A DNA stretch of 64,000 bases from Bacillus_CJ salitolerans (GCF_042680805.1 NZ_JBHUEM010000020.1:310001-374000), one strand, 5' to 3'; shown: positions 45,320 through 55,230, numbered from the stretch's first letter. A program made the numbers and translations. Notes: generated by a model not told the origin, from the letters alone.

Positions 45320-45646
45320 TTATTCCTCTAATTTAAGTAAAGGCATAGATCGGAATATTTGGGTGCTTAAACTTCCTTGAACAATGTTCTCCATAACAAA
45401 CTCACTGATTAGTTTCGTGAACTCTTCATCTTCATACATTTTTTTATTTTGAAGTTCCATTTCTGCAAGACCTTCAAAGGTTGAAAATAAGACATATTTA
45501 AAGTCGTCACCTGATACTGGCGCTAAAATCTCAACCTTTTGATCATAATGTTCATTTCTAAATTTTTGAATATCTTTAATGTTTTGTAATGCTTCTGAAA
45601 AGTTCTCTTGTTTGATTTCGAACGTTTGATACACATATACTGTCAT
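45320..45646 (-). CDS. Dimeric alpha/beta-barrel (ABM-like) small protein
   Basis: 108 residues from ATG 45646, supported by GGAGGGA upstream; the longer frame from 45700 is not. Sequence begins TVYVYQTFEIKQENFSEALQ and proceeds with beta-alpha-beta turns as in ferredoxin-like monooxygenase or NIPSNAP-type barrels. No haem or catalytic residues can be named. Upstream of the permease on the same strand. Confidence 0.55.
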   Translation of the reverse strand: MTVYVYQTFEIKQENFSEALQNIKDIQKFRNEHYDQKVEILAPVSGDDFKYVLFSTFEGLAEMELQNKKMYEDEEFTKLISEFVMENIVQGSLSTQIFRSMPLLKLEE

Positions 45647-45878
45647 GATTATCCCTCCATCAATACATATACACTTTTCATAGAGTACCCGCTTCTCCAA
45701 GAAAAAATTCTATTTCACTATTCGAATAGTTTTATTAAACAACAATACAGAAACTGAAACACAAAAAAGCCCTGTGAAATAATGACAGAGCATTGAATAA
45801 TTTTAAGCAGTGATTTGAGTTGGTGAATTGGAAGGTATAACAGAAGCGATTATGAATAGACTAATTTACCCCTTTCTT

Positions 45879-47051
45879 CTATGGCAATACCAATTTTCCC
45901 ATAGGAACGTGTCTTTGTGCTCCAGTGGCTGATGGTAAATTGTTTGAATTCCCATGTAAGAACTCATTCCCTAAAATAGCAAACGCTATTGCTTCCTTTG
46001 CATCACTTGAAAAGTTGATGTCCTCCATTGAAGCGACTTGCTTGCCAAGCCTCGATTGCAAATAAGACATCATTGCTTGGTTATGGCTTCCTCCACCTCC
46101 AACGAGAACCTCTTTTGTACAACCGATTGGATCGGCAAATTGCTGAATGTTTAGTATGATTGTTTCTGCTGTATATGCAGTAACCGTTGAAATAATATCC
46201 GAAAATGATAGATTTCTAGCTTTACCCTGAAAATATATCGCATGTGCTAAATCTTGTGTATATACTTCTCGTCCTGTGCTTTTGGGTGTTTTTTTAAGAG
46301 TAAAACAATCTTGCGCTAAAAGGTCTTTTAGCCACTCTTCGCTAACTTGACCACTTAGTGCAACTTCTCCCCCTCTATCATAGGACTCTCTTCCATTGGT
46401 ACCTATAGACATCATTGTATCAATTAATACATTTCCTGGTCCTGTATCAAATGCGACAACTTGGTCTGGTTTTGCATTTGCAGGCAAAAATGTAAGATTT
46501 GCCATTCCACCGATATTTAATAGGATTCTTGCATGATCAGTGTGCCTGAATAATAGATAGTCTACAAATGGTACCAGTGGTGCTCCTTGCCCACCTACAG
46601 CCATATCACTAGGGCGAAAATCACCAACGGTAATACACCCTGTTTTACTAGCGATCACCGATAGTTCGCCTATTTGTAGAGTGGCATAATGATCTGGCAT
46701 GTGGAATATAGTCTGTCCGTGAGAACTAATAAAATCAACATCTTTTAGATTTAATCCCGCTTTATGAATACTATGCATCGCGGCATCAGCAAATTTATTC
46801 CCTAACACTACATTTAGAAGGCAAATTTGTTCAACAGATGAGCTAGATCGATCACAAACACGTAAAATATTTCGCTTCTCCTCATTTGTATAAGGTAAGG
46901 TATTAAATGACAATAAGCTTATCTTCGTTTGAATTCCACTTCCCTCAATTTCAATAACAGCCGCATCTATACCGTCTAATGACGTACCAGACATAAGACC
47001 AACGGCCATTTTTTTCGGTTTGTTTAGAAGGGTGTTAAGAGTACTAATCAT
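45879..47051 (-). CDS. anmK: Anhydro-N-acetylmuramic acid kinase
   Basis: About 390 residues. The ASKHA-fold kinase motif VGLMSGTSLDGIDAAV is at the N-terminus, with FISSHGQTIFH, ILLNIGGMANLT, VAFDTGPGNVLID and VGGGGSHNQ following, as in AnmK. It cleaves the 1,6-anhydro bond of anhydroMurNAc and phosphorylates it to MurNAc-6-phosphate in the cytoplasm. I use ATG 47051, with GAGGG 8 bases upstream; the earlier ATG 47084 lacks one. It sits after nagZ in a wall-recycling block, but a murQ etherase is not in the window. Confidence 0.9.
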   Translation of the reverse strand: MISTLNTLLNKPKKMAVGLMSGTSLDGIDAAVIEIEGSGIQTKISLLSFNTLPYTNEEKRNILRVCDRSSSSVEQICLLNVVLGNKFADAAMHSIHKAGLNLKDVDFISSHGQTIFHMPDHYATLQIGELSVIASKTGCITVGDFRPSDMAVGGQGAPLVPFVDYLLFRHTDHARILLNIGGMANLTFLPANAKPDQVVAFDTGPGNVLIDTMMSIGTNGRESYDRGGEVALSGQVSEEWLKDLLAQDCFTLKKTPKSTGREVYTQDLAHAIYFQGKARNLSFSDIISTVTAYTAETIILNIQQFADPIGCTKEVLVGGGGSHNQAMMSYLQSRLGKQVASMEDINFSSDAKEAIAFAILGNEFLHGNSNNLPSATGAQRHVPMGKLVLP

Positions 47052-47202
47052 AATACTTACCCTCGCTTTTTCTTTTCGTTTCATTAACTGTACTCGGATG
47101 GCATCAGTTGTGTTACAAAATAATCATTATTTTATGCTCGCTACTGATTAAACTTAGAATAATCAAACCCTTTTAGTTGAGGGAGAATTATTCTCATATT
47201 TC

Positions 47203-48828
47203 TTATTGATAATGCTCATGTAAGGGAATTGTAACGGGGAGTTTACCACTCACTGTTTCTATTCCAAATAATGCTTTGACTGCATAACGCAAAGCATTAG
47301 TAGAAAATTCGTAAGTAGTAATAAATCCTGAGACATTTGGGACAACCATTAGATCATATGGATTTCTCATGGCAATAACTACTATGTCTTTCCCCGTATT
47401 CATCAGTGCCTTAAGTAGGGTTGACTGTTCTTTGGAACGGATGGCGGACAGTGTTCCGACAACAATCGTATCAAATTGTCTTGTCTTTTCGACTAGCTCA
47501 TCTAAATCCCTTTCATTTAAATGATGTAAGATTGGAAAGATTTCAGAGGAAGGGTGAACCTCCTTTACAATTGCTCCAAATACATTTTCTGAATAAAGCT
47601 CATCTTCTACTAATGTTAAGTAGGATTTAGTTGGATAAATGACCATGACTTTATGTGCAGAATCTGTTGATAAAGGTAAAAGTCCATTTTTGTTTTTCAC
47701 AATTGTTACACCACGTTTATATGCAAGTTTAGCAAGCTCGTTATGTTCAGGACTTCCCACCACTAAAGGAACCTGTGGGGACTCATCATCTATTTCTATT
47801 TTGTCCCAAGAGACGTATTTAGTCTTAAGTGCTGAAATTCGTGCTAATGACTCTTCAATTCTTGAAGTAGGGATTTCTCCACTTTCAACTGCAACCGCAA
47901 TTGCTTCAATCGCCTCTTTTTGCAACAGAGGAGAATGAGAAATCATAATCAAATCTACACCCGCTTTAATGGCTTCAACGGCACCTTTGGCTGTTCCAAT
48001 GGTATCAGCAATTGCCTTCATTTCCATACAATCCGTTGTGACAACACCAGAAAAGCCTAGTTTTTCTCGAAGCAAACGTGTAATCACATTGTGAGACATA
48101 GTAGCGGGTACACCTTCTCGTGATTCAATTACTGGAAAATAGACATGCGCTGACATTACCGTGTCCGCCCCATTAATCATACACTCCTTGAACGGAACAA
48201 GTTCTATTCTCTCTAATCTTTCTAACCCGTGAGAAATAATAGGTAAGTCTAAATGTGAATCTATATTTGTATCTCCGTGACCAGGGAAATGCTTTAATGT
48301 CGTTATTATTCCACCTGCCTGCATCCCATTCATAGAGGCTTTAGAAAACCGACTGACTTCCTCAGCTTTTTCGCCAAAAGAGCGTACACCAATAACAGGA
48401 TTATGTGGATTATTGTTTACATCAACGACAGGTGCTAAATTCCAGTTTATCCCTAACGCCATTAACTCTTTAGCTGTCGCTCTTCCAATGTCATATATAA
48501 GCTTTTCATCTTCAGTTGCTGCAAGAAGCATTGCTCCTGGGAAGATAGTGGTATCCTTACCTAATCTCCTAACGATACCATTTTCTTGATCCGTACAAAT
48601 TAGCAATGGCTGTTCATGACCACTCTTTTTCGCCTTTTTCTGCATATACGATGTTAGCTCTAATATATCGGTTGGCTTTTTCATATTTCTTCCAAATAGG
48701 ATGATTCCTCCAACATGATATTCTTCAAGGAAATGGATAATTTCAGGTGAGATCGTGTCTCGGCTGTCTCCTTGAAAGCCGAATACCATGAGCTTTCCAA
48801 TCTTCTGGCGCAATGTTAGATTTGTCAT
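47203..48828 (-). CDS. nagZ: Beta-N-acetylhexosaminidase, GH3 family
   Basis: About 542 residues. GH3 catalytic barrel with ICTDQENG, KHFPGHGDTNIDSHLDLP (the NagZ His/Asp loop giving the acid/base) and VVTTDCMEMKAI (nucleophile Asp), then a C-terminal domain of 180 residues. It removes GlcNAc from muropeptide or GlcNAc-MurNAc. The B. subtilis enzyme is secreted, but from ATG 48828 (GGGGGA upstream) there is no signal peptide here; an upstream in-frame extension with a hydrophobic stretch is not signal-like. Probably intracellular. Adjacent to anmK, which uses its product. Confidence 0.85.
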   Translation of the reverse strand: MTNLTLRQKIGKLMVFGFQGDSRDTISPEIIHFLEEYHVGGIILFGRNMKKPTDILELTSYMQKKAKKSGHEQPLLICTDQENGIVRRLGKDTTIFPGAMLLAATEDEKLIYDIGRATAKELMALGINWNLAPVVDVNNNPHNPVIGVRSFGEKAEEVSRFSKASMNGMQAGGIITTLKHFPGHGDTNIDSHLDLPIISHGLERLERIELVPFKECMINGADTVMSAHVYFPVIESREGVPATMSHNVITRLLREKLGFSGVVTTDCMEMKAIADTIGTAKGAVEAIKAGVDLIMISHSPLLQKEAIEAIAVAVESGEIPTSRIEESLARISALKTKYVSWDKIEIDDESPQVPLVVGSPEHNELAKLAYKRGVTIVKNKNGLLPLSTDSAHKVMVIYPTKSYLTLVEDELYSENVFGAIVKEVHPSSEIFPILHHLNERDLDELVEKTRQFDTIVVGTLSAIRSKEQSTLLKALMNTGKDIVVIAMRNPYDLMVVPNVSGFITTYEFSTNALRYAVKALFGIETVSGKLPVTIPLHEHYQ

Positions 48829-48928
48829 CATCTTTTCCCCCATAGCCAAACCTGTGATGGGTAACGTAAAACAACCTTCTAAATACTTGTTCCCCACCAA
48901 TTAAAGTCTGCTTAGATTTTTGTTGTTT

Positions 48929-48988
48929 ACGGTTTAAAGTACTGATTGTAATGTAAACAAGTCTTTATTTTTTCATACACGGTTTAAA
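48929..48988. promoter_or_regulatory. Repeated decamer upstream of nagZ
   Basis: ACGGTTTAAA occurs at 48929-48938 and again at 48979-48988, exactly 50 bp apart, about five helical turns, in the 143-bp gap between glcF and nagZ. Spacing of whole turns suggests a dimeric or looping regulator site. No matching regulator can be named. Confidence 0.4.
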
Positions 48989-49043
48989 CATTTATTATTG
49001 CAGTTGCACATTGTTTCTTGCGCCATCTTATAATAGGACATAT

Positions 49044-50387
49044 TTAAAAGTGATCTCCTAAACTCGATTTAGTACTCTCTAACAATAGGTCAGAGATATG
49101 AACAGCTTTGATTTTATGACGTAAGCCTTCACGCTCAATTCCCACTTTCATTTGTAGTAGACATCCCGGGTTTGCAGTTACTATTACTTGAGGTTGGATA
49201 TCTTTTACGTGCTTCATTTTATGATCCAAAATACTAAGGGACATTTCTTCTTGTACAAGATTATATATGCCTGCTGATCCGCAACAGCGGTCACTTTCCT
49301 TTAACTCTTTGTAGGATAATCCTTTAATAGATTTTAATAGAGTTCTAGGGGCAGCAGAAGAATTCATTACATTTCTTAAGTGACAGGAGTCCTGGTATGT
49401 CACAACCTGATTAGAAAGTTGGAGATCCATTTTGTGAAAATCTAGTTCAACAAGCACTTCAGAAATATCTTTTACTTTTCCAGCAAATTTTTTAGCCCGC
49501 TCTGCAAAATCTTGGTTATCTTTTAAAAGATGTCCATAGTCAACAAGGTATCCTCCGCATCCACCCGCATTCACAACAATCCAATCTACTTCAAGCTTTT
49601 CAAATGCCTGAATATTTTTTTTTGCTAATTGTTTCGCTTGTTCCTTTTCCCCACTATGGCCATGTAAGGCACCACAACAAACTTGTAAATCAGGAATTAT
49701 AATATCGCAACCAACCTTTTGAAGTAATCGTAATGTTGATTGATTCGTGTTTAAAAACATTGTGTCCATTAAACAACCTGAAAAAAAAGCAACTGTCTTT
49801 TTGCGACTCGTTTCAGATTTTAAGTATCGTTCTCTATGTTTCATTTCTTTAGGAGCGGGAATGTCAGGTAAAATCTTTTCCATTTGGCGTAAAGAGGTTG
49901 GCAAAATAGAAAGGAAACCACTTTTGCGAACCAACTTTTGCAATCCACTTTTTTGATAAAACCAAATGAGTCCATTTAGCTTTATCAGCCTGGATTTATA
50001 AGGAAATAATTGTTTAAATGTGAGCCATCTTATGAAGCGAACGATAATGGACCTCGTTTTCTTTTGTTCAATAATATCTCTGGCTTCTTCTAGTAAATGT
50101 CCATACCTAACACCAGAGGGACATACAGGCTCACATGCACGACACCCTAAACACTGGTTTAATTGATTTTCAAATTGGCTATCAGGCTCAATGAGTCCAT
50201 CCACTACACCTTTAATCAGAGCAATTCTCCCTCTTGGTGAGGCAGCTTCGTTACGATTCGTCTCTACATAGGTAGGGCAAGAAGGTAAACAAAATCCACA
50301 TCTCATGCAGTTTAAAAGTTCGTTATAGTCCATTCGTTCTTTAAATTCTTCTTGTAACTCAGATTTACACGGTTCTTTTGAATTCAT
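49044..50387 (-). CDS. glcF: Glycolate/D-lactate oxidase iron-sulfur subunit
   Basis: 447 residues. Two 4Fe-4S motifs, CMRCGFCLPSCPTY and CLGCRACEPVCPSG, lie at residues of about 28-100; two CCG domains follow, with FSGCLMD, CCGALHGHSG, DSCHLRN and DRCCGSAGIY. These pass electrons to the quinone pool via a partner. Its ATG shares the A of the glcD stop (TAATG), so the two are coupled. GlcF proteins accompany FAD oxidases of glycolate or D-lactate. Confidence 0.85.
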   Translation of the reverse strand: MNSKEPCKSELQEEFKERMDYNELLNCMRCGFCLPSCPTYVETNRNEAASPRGRIALIKGVVDGLIEPDSQFENQLNQCLGCRACEPVCPSGVRYGHLLEEARDIIEQKKTRSIIVRFIRWLTFKQLFPYKSRLIKLNGLIWFYQKSGLQKLVRKSGFLSILPTSLRQMEKILPDIPAPKEMKHRERYLKSETSRKKTVAFFSGCLMDTMFLNTNQSTLRLLQKVGCDIIIPDLQVCCGALHGHSGEKEQAKQLAKKNIQAFEKLEVDWIVVNAGGCGGYLVDYGHLLKDNQDFAERAKKFAGKVKDISEVLVELDFHKMDLQLSNQVVTYQDSCHLRNVMNSSAAPRTLLKSIKGLSYKELKESDRCCGSAGIYNLVQEEMSLSILDHKMKHVKDIQPQVIVTANPGCLLQMKVGIEREGLRHKIKAVHISDLLLESTKSSLGDHF

Positions 50388-51793
50388 TAAACGGTCACCC
50401 GCTTTTTTTCGTCTTTTGCGAACATTTTACCCGGATTCATAATATTATTTGGATCAAACGCCATTTTAATGGATAACATTGCATTTATTCCTGTCTCTCC
50501 AAGCTTTAATCCGAGATAAGGTGACTTCATTTCCCCAACACCATGTTCACCTGTAATTGTGCCACCGAGATTAATGGCCTCTATAAAGATTTCCTCAAAG
50601 GCTTTTTCCACTCTCTCTAATTCTTCTTGATTTCTAGCGTCCGTTAAACATGTTGGGTGGAGATTCCCATCCCCGGCATGCCCGAAAGTACATATCTGGA
50701 CATTATACTTCTTGGCAATTCTATTAATAGCTCGGACCATTTTGGCAATTTCTGATCTCGGCACTGTAGCATCCTCTAGAATTGTTGTTGGTTTTAGCCT
50801 AGCTAATGCTGAAAGAGCAGATCGTCTTGCTAATCGCAATCCTTCTGCTTCTTCTTCAGATTTTGCTATATCAACCCGTATTGCATTCATTTGAATACAT
50901 AATTCTCTTATTCTATCGATATCTTTTTTTACGACTTCCAGTGGACCATCCTGTTCAATAAGTAATATGGCCTCTGCATCCGTTGGCAGTCCAACCTTTG
51001 CAAACTGTTCGACAACATCAATAGTTGAGCGATCTAGAAACTCTAGTGTAGAGGGAATGATTCTACTTGCAATAATTTTTGACACTGTATTTGCAGCATC
51101 TTCAATATTTTCATAAACGGCAAGAATTGTTCTCGTTGTCTCTGGCACTGGTATAAGTTTAAGTATTGCTTCCGTAATGATACCTAATGTACCTTCTGAC
51201 CCTACTAATAAACGAGTTAAATCATAGCCAGCAACATCCTTAGCAAGTTTTCCACCAGTTCGAATGATAGCTCCATTTGGTAATACAACTTCTAACCCTA
51301 AAACATAATCGCGTGTTACTCCATATTTAAGACCTCTAAGCCCACCTGAATTCTCCATTAGATTTCCGCCTATTGTCGAAATTTTCATCGAACTAGGATC
51401 TGGTGGATAAAAAAGTCCTCTTTTTTCAACCTCCTCAATCATGTCAAATGTAATTAGACCAGGTTGCACGGTTACAGTTAAGTTTTCCTCATCAACTTCT
51501 AAAATACTTCTCATATTCGAAAAGAGAAGTACAATCCCGCCTTTCGTTGGGCATGTTCCTGCACATAAATTGGTGCCTGAACCTCTTGGCACAATTGGAA
51601 CAAGATATTCATTACATACTCTTACGATTTGGCTCACTTCTTCTGTATTCCTAGGACATACGACAGCATCTGGTAAGGATTGAAAGTTAGGTGTTGCATC
51701 ATACGAATATACAAATCTACTTTCATTTGAATCTTGAAAATTTTCTCGTCCAACAATGTCAATTATTTTCTCTTTCCAGATTCGATCACTCAT
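50387..51793 (-). CDS. glcD: FAD-linked 2-hydroxyacid dehydrogenase (GlcD-type)
   Basis: 468 residues. FAD_binding_4 domain with PRNTEEVSQIVRVC, PRGSGTNLCAG and DPSSMKISTIGGNLMENSGG; C-terminal oxidase cap with FGHAGDGNLHPT and TGEHGVGEMK, the metal/substrate region. GlcD-type flavoproteins oxidise glycolate, D-lactate or other D-2-hydroxyacids. Lying between nagR and nagZ, with anmK beyond, the D-lactate released from MurNAc-6-phosphate by an etherase is a plausible substrate. Glycolate use remains possible. Confidence 0.85.
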   Translation of the reverse strand: MSDRIWKEKIIDIVGRENFQDSNESRFVYSYDATPNFQSLPDAVVCPRNTEEVSQIVRVCNEYLVPIVPRGSGTNLCAGTCPTKGGIVLLFSNMRSILEVDEENLTVTVQPGLITFDMIEEVEKRGLFYPPDPSSMKISTIGGNLMENSGGLRGLKYGVTRDYVLGLEVVLPNGAIIRTGGKLAKDVAGYDLTRLLVGSEGTLGIITEAILKLIPVPETTRTILAVYENIEDAANTVSKIIASRIIPSTLEFLDRSTIDVVEQFAKVGLPTDAEAILLIEQDGPLEVVKKDIDRIRELCIQMNAIRVDIAKSEEEAEGLRLARRSALSALARLKPTTILEDATVPRSEIAKMVRAINRIAKKYNVQICTFGHAGDGNLHPTCLTDARNQEELERVEKAFEEIFIEAINLGGTITGEHGVGEMKSPYLGLKLGETGINAMLSIKMAFDPNNIMNPGKMFAKDEKKRVTV

Positions 51794-51826
51794 TCCCGCT
51801 CCCCCTTAACTGAGTACTAGATTCTT

Positions 51827-52552
51827 CTATATACGTTTTACATCTACGGTAAACTTATAACGATCTCCACGAAACACTGTTTTTGCACTTTCAAAGGCTA
51901 CACCATTTTCTAAATAACAGATTCGCTTAATGGTTAAAGTTGGAGATCCTTTTGGTATCTTTAGAAGTTCACTTTCTTCAGCATTAGCAACTGTTGCTTC
52001 AATCTCTTGTGTTGCATAATCAATCTGTAAATGTAATTCATCCTCTACATAACTGTACAAAGAACCTCTTGCAATATTTTCAGTAACGTTAGGTAACAGA
52101 AGAGTAGGTAAACATACCGTTTCTAGTGCCATTGGAACGAAATCAGCCAGTCGTAATCGTTTTAAATGGTATATTTCCTGAGGACCTTCCAATTGAAGTT
52201 CATGTAGTATTAACTCATCCGCTTTCTTTATTTGAAACTGTAATAGTTCTGTACTTGGGGAAAATCCTCTGCTTTTCATTTCTTCTGAAAAACTAGTTAG
52301 TCCTTGGAGTCTTTGTTCAATCTTCTGATTTTGAATAAATGTACCCTTGCCCTTGATACGATATAAGTATCCTTGATGAACTAAGTTGGTTATTGCCTGT
52401 CTAACTGTCATTCTACTTACATCATACAATTCTGCATATTCCCGCTCGGAGGGAATCGAGTCTCCTGGCAGGAGTTTACCTTCCTCAATGCTAGATTTTA
52501 TTAATTCCTCTAATTGATAATAAATAGGTACGGGTGATCGCTTATCTAACAT
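51827..52552 (-). CDS. nagR: GntR/HutC-family regulator, NagR (YvoA)-like
   Basis: About 241 residues from ATG 52552, AAAGGA upstream; it overlaps the nagB end by 11 bases. Winged helix SEREYAELYDVSRMTVRQAI (with PLYYQ-type start PVPIYYQLEELI) and a UTRA effector domain (FSEEMKSRGFSPST, LALETVCLPT-like, LTIKRICYLENG). NagR represses GlcNAc genes in bacilli and is released by GlcN-6-P or GlcNAc-6-P. The operator-like site at 54539-54554 before nagA fits. Confidence 0.85.
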   Translation of the reverse strand: MLDKRSPVPIYYQLEELIKSSIEEGKLLPGDSIPSEREYAELYDVSRMTVRQAITNLVHQGYLYRIKGKGTFIQNQKIEQRLQGLTSFSEEMKSRGFSPSTELLQFQIKKADELILHELQLEGPQEIYHLKRLRLADFVPMALETVCLPTLLLPNVTENIARGSLYSYVEDELHLQIDYATQEIEATVANAEESELLKIPKGSPTLTIKRICYLENGVAFESAKTVFRGDRYKFTVDVKRI

Positions 52553-53300
52553 ATCTTTTAGTCCTTTCGTATGTTTCACATAAAGAATATGCGTCACGGT
52601 CGACAATAATCGTAACGTTTGGATGTTGTTGTAGAATTGTTGCTGGAATTAAGTTTGTAACCTTCCCATGCAAAACTTCATAAATGGCATTCGCTTTTCT
52701 TGAACCTGTGGCCAATAACATTATTTCCCTTGCATTCATAATGGTCGCAATCCCCATCGTAATTGCATGTGTCGGCATTTGTGTAGGTTTATCAAAATAT
52801 TGAGCATTTGCATTTTTTGTAGAATCAGTCAATTCAACGATATGTGTGTGACTAGAAAAGTTTGTACCAGGCTCATTAAAGCCGATATGTCCATTTTCAC
52901 CGATGCCTAATATCTGCAAATCGATACCACAACGATTTGTAATCATTTGCTCATACCTGTTACATTCCTCTTGAAGGTTGCTCGCCATTCCATTTGGAAT
53001 AAAAATATTATCTTCTTCTACATCAATGGAATGAAATAGTTTTTTCTTCATATAGGAGTAATAGCTTTCTTTAGATAATCGTTTTACTCCAACGTATTCA
53101 TCTAAGTTAAAGGTTGTCACATTTTTGTAAGATGTACCGTTTAGTTTATGATCATTAATTAAGAGCTCGTAAGTTCGAAGGGGTGTTGCACCTGTAGCTA
53201 GACCCAATGTGATTTTAGAACGACTAGTGACTGCTTCTATTATTTTAGTAGCTGACAGCTGGCTCATACTTTCATAATGATCCACTACATGTATGTTCAT
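52542..53300 (-). CDS. nagB: Glucosamine-6-phosphate deaminase
   Basis: 252 residues, the family's length. LGLATGATPLRTYELL, FNLDEYVGV, LQILGIGENGHIGFNEPGT and LLATGSRKA are all present; the Asp/Glu/His of DEYVG and GENGHIGFNE are catalytic. Converts GlcN-6-P to fructose-6-P and ammonia. Overlaps nagA by 4 bases and nagR by 11, so the three make one operon transcribed from before nagA. Confidence 0.92.
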   Translation of the reverse strand: MNIHVVDHYESMSQLSATKIIEAVTSRSKITLGLATGATPLRTYELLINDHKLNGTSYKNVTTFNLDEYVGVKRLSKESYYSYMKKKLFHSIDVEEDNIFIPNGMASNLQEECNRYEQMITNRCGIDLQILGIGENGHIGFNEPGTNFSSHTHIVELTDSTKNANAQYFDKPTQMPTHAITMGIATIMNAREIMLLATGSRKANAIYEVLHGKVTNLIPATILQQHPNVTIIVDRDAYSLCETYERTKRYVR

Positions 53301-54496
53301 TGTCCATCCTCCTCTAGACTATCCTTAAATGCAATTTCTCCAAGGCAGACTGTCATGTAAACCTCTAACTTCTCGTTTAGGACTACTAGATCCGCATCCT
53401 TGCCAATTACAATACTTCCCTTTCGATGATCAATTCTTAATTGCTTTGCTGGATTTAATGAGGTCATTTGGATGATATCTTCTAATGAACATCCTGTATA
53501 TGTTTTCATATTTAATACTGCCTCATTCATTTTCAGTATACTTCCTGCTAATGTGCCATCAGCTAATGTAGCTTCTTTATTTTTGACTATTACTTGCTGA
53601 CCTCCTAATTCAAACTGGCCATCCCCTAAACACTTTGCTCTCATAGCATCTGTAACAAGGATAATTCCATTTTTCCCTTTTAATTTGTAAGCAAGTTCAA
53701 TCATTTCCGGTCTAACATGAATACCATCAGCAATGATTTCAACCAATACTTTTTGATCTAATAATGCTGCTCCTACAACCCCTGGCTCCCTGTGATGTAG
53801 ACCTTTCATCCCGTTGTATAAATGGGTAGCATGAGAAATACCTACTTGGAAACCCTCCATTGCTTCCTCATATGTTGCATCAGAGTGTCCAATCGATGTA
53901 ACTACCTTTGAATCGTTTAGATATTTTGTCAATTGGTGATCTTTATCAAGCTCAGGAGCCATGGTCACTAGCTTAATATTTCCATTCGCTAACGTTTGCC
54001 ACTTTTTAAATAAGTCAACACTAGGAAGTATTATATGTTCATTTGGTTGAGCTCCCGCTCTATTTTGATTAATAAATGGTCCCTCTAAATGAATACCAAG
54101 CACTTCTGCATGACCAGATTTATTTTTATGTTCAATATAATGCCTCACATTTAAAAGAGCCGCTTCGATGGCTTCTCCATGCTGGGTTATAGTAGTAGCT
54201 AAATAGCTTGTAGTACCTTCCTGTGGAAGAATCGTTGAAATAGAACGTAGTGACTCTTCCGTTGCATCCATTGTGTCGTATCCTCCAGCACCATGGATAT
54301 GTAAATCAATCATTCCCGGAATTAACGAATAGCTTGGGCTCAATTTAATCATTTTATCGAATGAAAGATCTTGTACCTCATGTTCTGAAAAATAACCTAC
54401 ATCAATAATTCTCCCTCTTTCAAAGGTTACGTAACCAGGGTCATATATTTCATCCTCACTATACACTTTGACATTGACAATTGATACGCGGTCCAA
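53297..54496 (-). CDS. nagA: N-acetylglucosamine-6-phosphate deacetylase
   Basis: 399 residues of the amidohydrolase superfamily. Metal motif PGMIDLHIHGAGGYD, LGIHLEGPFINQ (Glu ligand), SIGHSDATYEEA, and HATHLYNGMKGLHHREPG with further His. Removes acetate from GlcNAc-6-P, feeding NagB. The start is TTG 54496, preceded by GGGAG at 8 bases. First gene of the nagABR operon, with a NagR-type operator 43 bases upstream. Confidence 0.92.
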   Translation of the reverse strand: MDRVSIVNVKVYSEDEIYDPGYVTFERGRIIDVGYFSEHEVQDLSFDKMIKLSPSYSLIPGMIDLHIHGAGGYDTMDATEESLRSISTILPQEGTTSYLATTITQHGEAIEAALLNVRHYIEHKNKSGHAEVLGIHLEGPFINQNRAGAQPNEHIILPSVDLFKKWQTLANGNIKLVTMAPELDKDHQLTKYLNDSKVVTSIGHSDATYEEAMEGFQVGISHATHLYNGMKGLHHREPGVVGAALLDQKVLVEIIADGIHVRPEMIELAYKLKGKNGIILVTDAMRAKCLGDGQFELGGQQVIVKNKEATLADGTLAGSILKMNEAVLNMKTYTGCSLEDIIQMTSLNPAKQLRIDHRKGSIVIGKDADLVVLNEKLEVYMTVCLGEIAFKDSLEEDGQ

Positions 54497-54538
54497 AACA
54501 TCAGCTCCCTTACCAATATATTACTATTCTAAACATCT

Positions 54539-54554
54539 AGTTGTCTATACCACT
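54539..54554. promoter_or_regulatory. NagR (dre-type) operator before nagA
   Basis: AGTTGTCTATACCACT, whose complement AGTGGTATAGACAACT matches the dre-type NagR/YvoA operator (TGGTCTAGACCA core, here TGGTATAGACAA). It lies 43 bases upstream of nagA. Only one copy is seen in the window. Confidence 0.65.
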
Positions 54555-54658
54555 TTAGATAAAAATAATAAACTAATTCATACACTAATTTTATCCATAC
54601 AAAATACAATGATATAATTTTCTTATAATGATAAAAATTTATGAAAGGAGACCCTTTT

Positions 54659-55102
54659 ATGTCTAATAAACCGAGTATAGATGATTACTTAAAAACCGGT
54701 ATTTATGGAATGAAAGAAATAAAGCCAGATGAACGAAACAGATTTCTTGGGACATTACGAGAACGAATTGTAGTTGCCTTAACCCAACAACAAGTTAAAG
54801 AACCGGGTACATATTTAGAGGTAGAGGAATTATTGAGGTCCAATCCTAAGGCCAAGCTTTATTTAAATGGTCAGATTCAATACTCATATTTGTCAGACTA
54901 TATTAAATTAGCTAATAAATACGGAAACCCTTTCACAAGTGTAACAAATAAGCAATCGAAAACGGATATAGGACTAGTTCTCGCCTACGACTATGCAATA
55001 GAAAAAGAAGAAGTATTCCTTGAAAAAAGCAGGGAATCTACGAAAGAGGAGGAACAGAATAAAGAAAGTATCATCTCTAAATTTTTCAAGAATTTATTTT
55101 AG
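54659..55102 (+). CDS. yueI: YueI-family protein (DUF1694)
   Basis: About 147 residues from ATG 54659, AAAGGAG upstream; the longer frame from 54641 is inside that site. Sequence matches DUF1694: SIDDYLKTGIYG, DERNRFLGTLRERIVVALTQ and QVKEPGTYLEVEELL. It resembles L7Ae-like small alpha/beta proteins of bacilli. Function unknown. Divergent from nagA. Confidence 0.8.
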   Translation: MSNKPSIDDYLKTGIYGMKEIKPDERNRFLGTLRERIVVALTQQQVKEPGTYLEVEELLRSNPKAKLYLNGQIQYSYLSDYIKLANKYGNPFTSVTNKQSKTDIGLVLAYDYAIEKEEVFLEKSRESTKEEEQNKESIISKFFKNLF

Positions 55103-55230
55103 AAAAAACAGAAGCATAATTTTTATTGTAAATGTAAGAAGAGTTGCATATTTGCAACTCCATACTTATATTACCTGCCATTTATTGTCTTATAAACAAG
55201 CTTTATATTATTTAATTTAGTCTTCTAATT

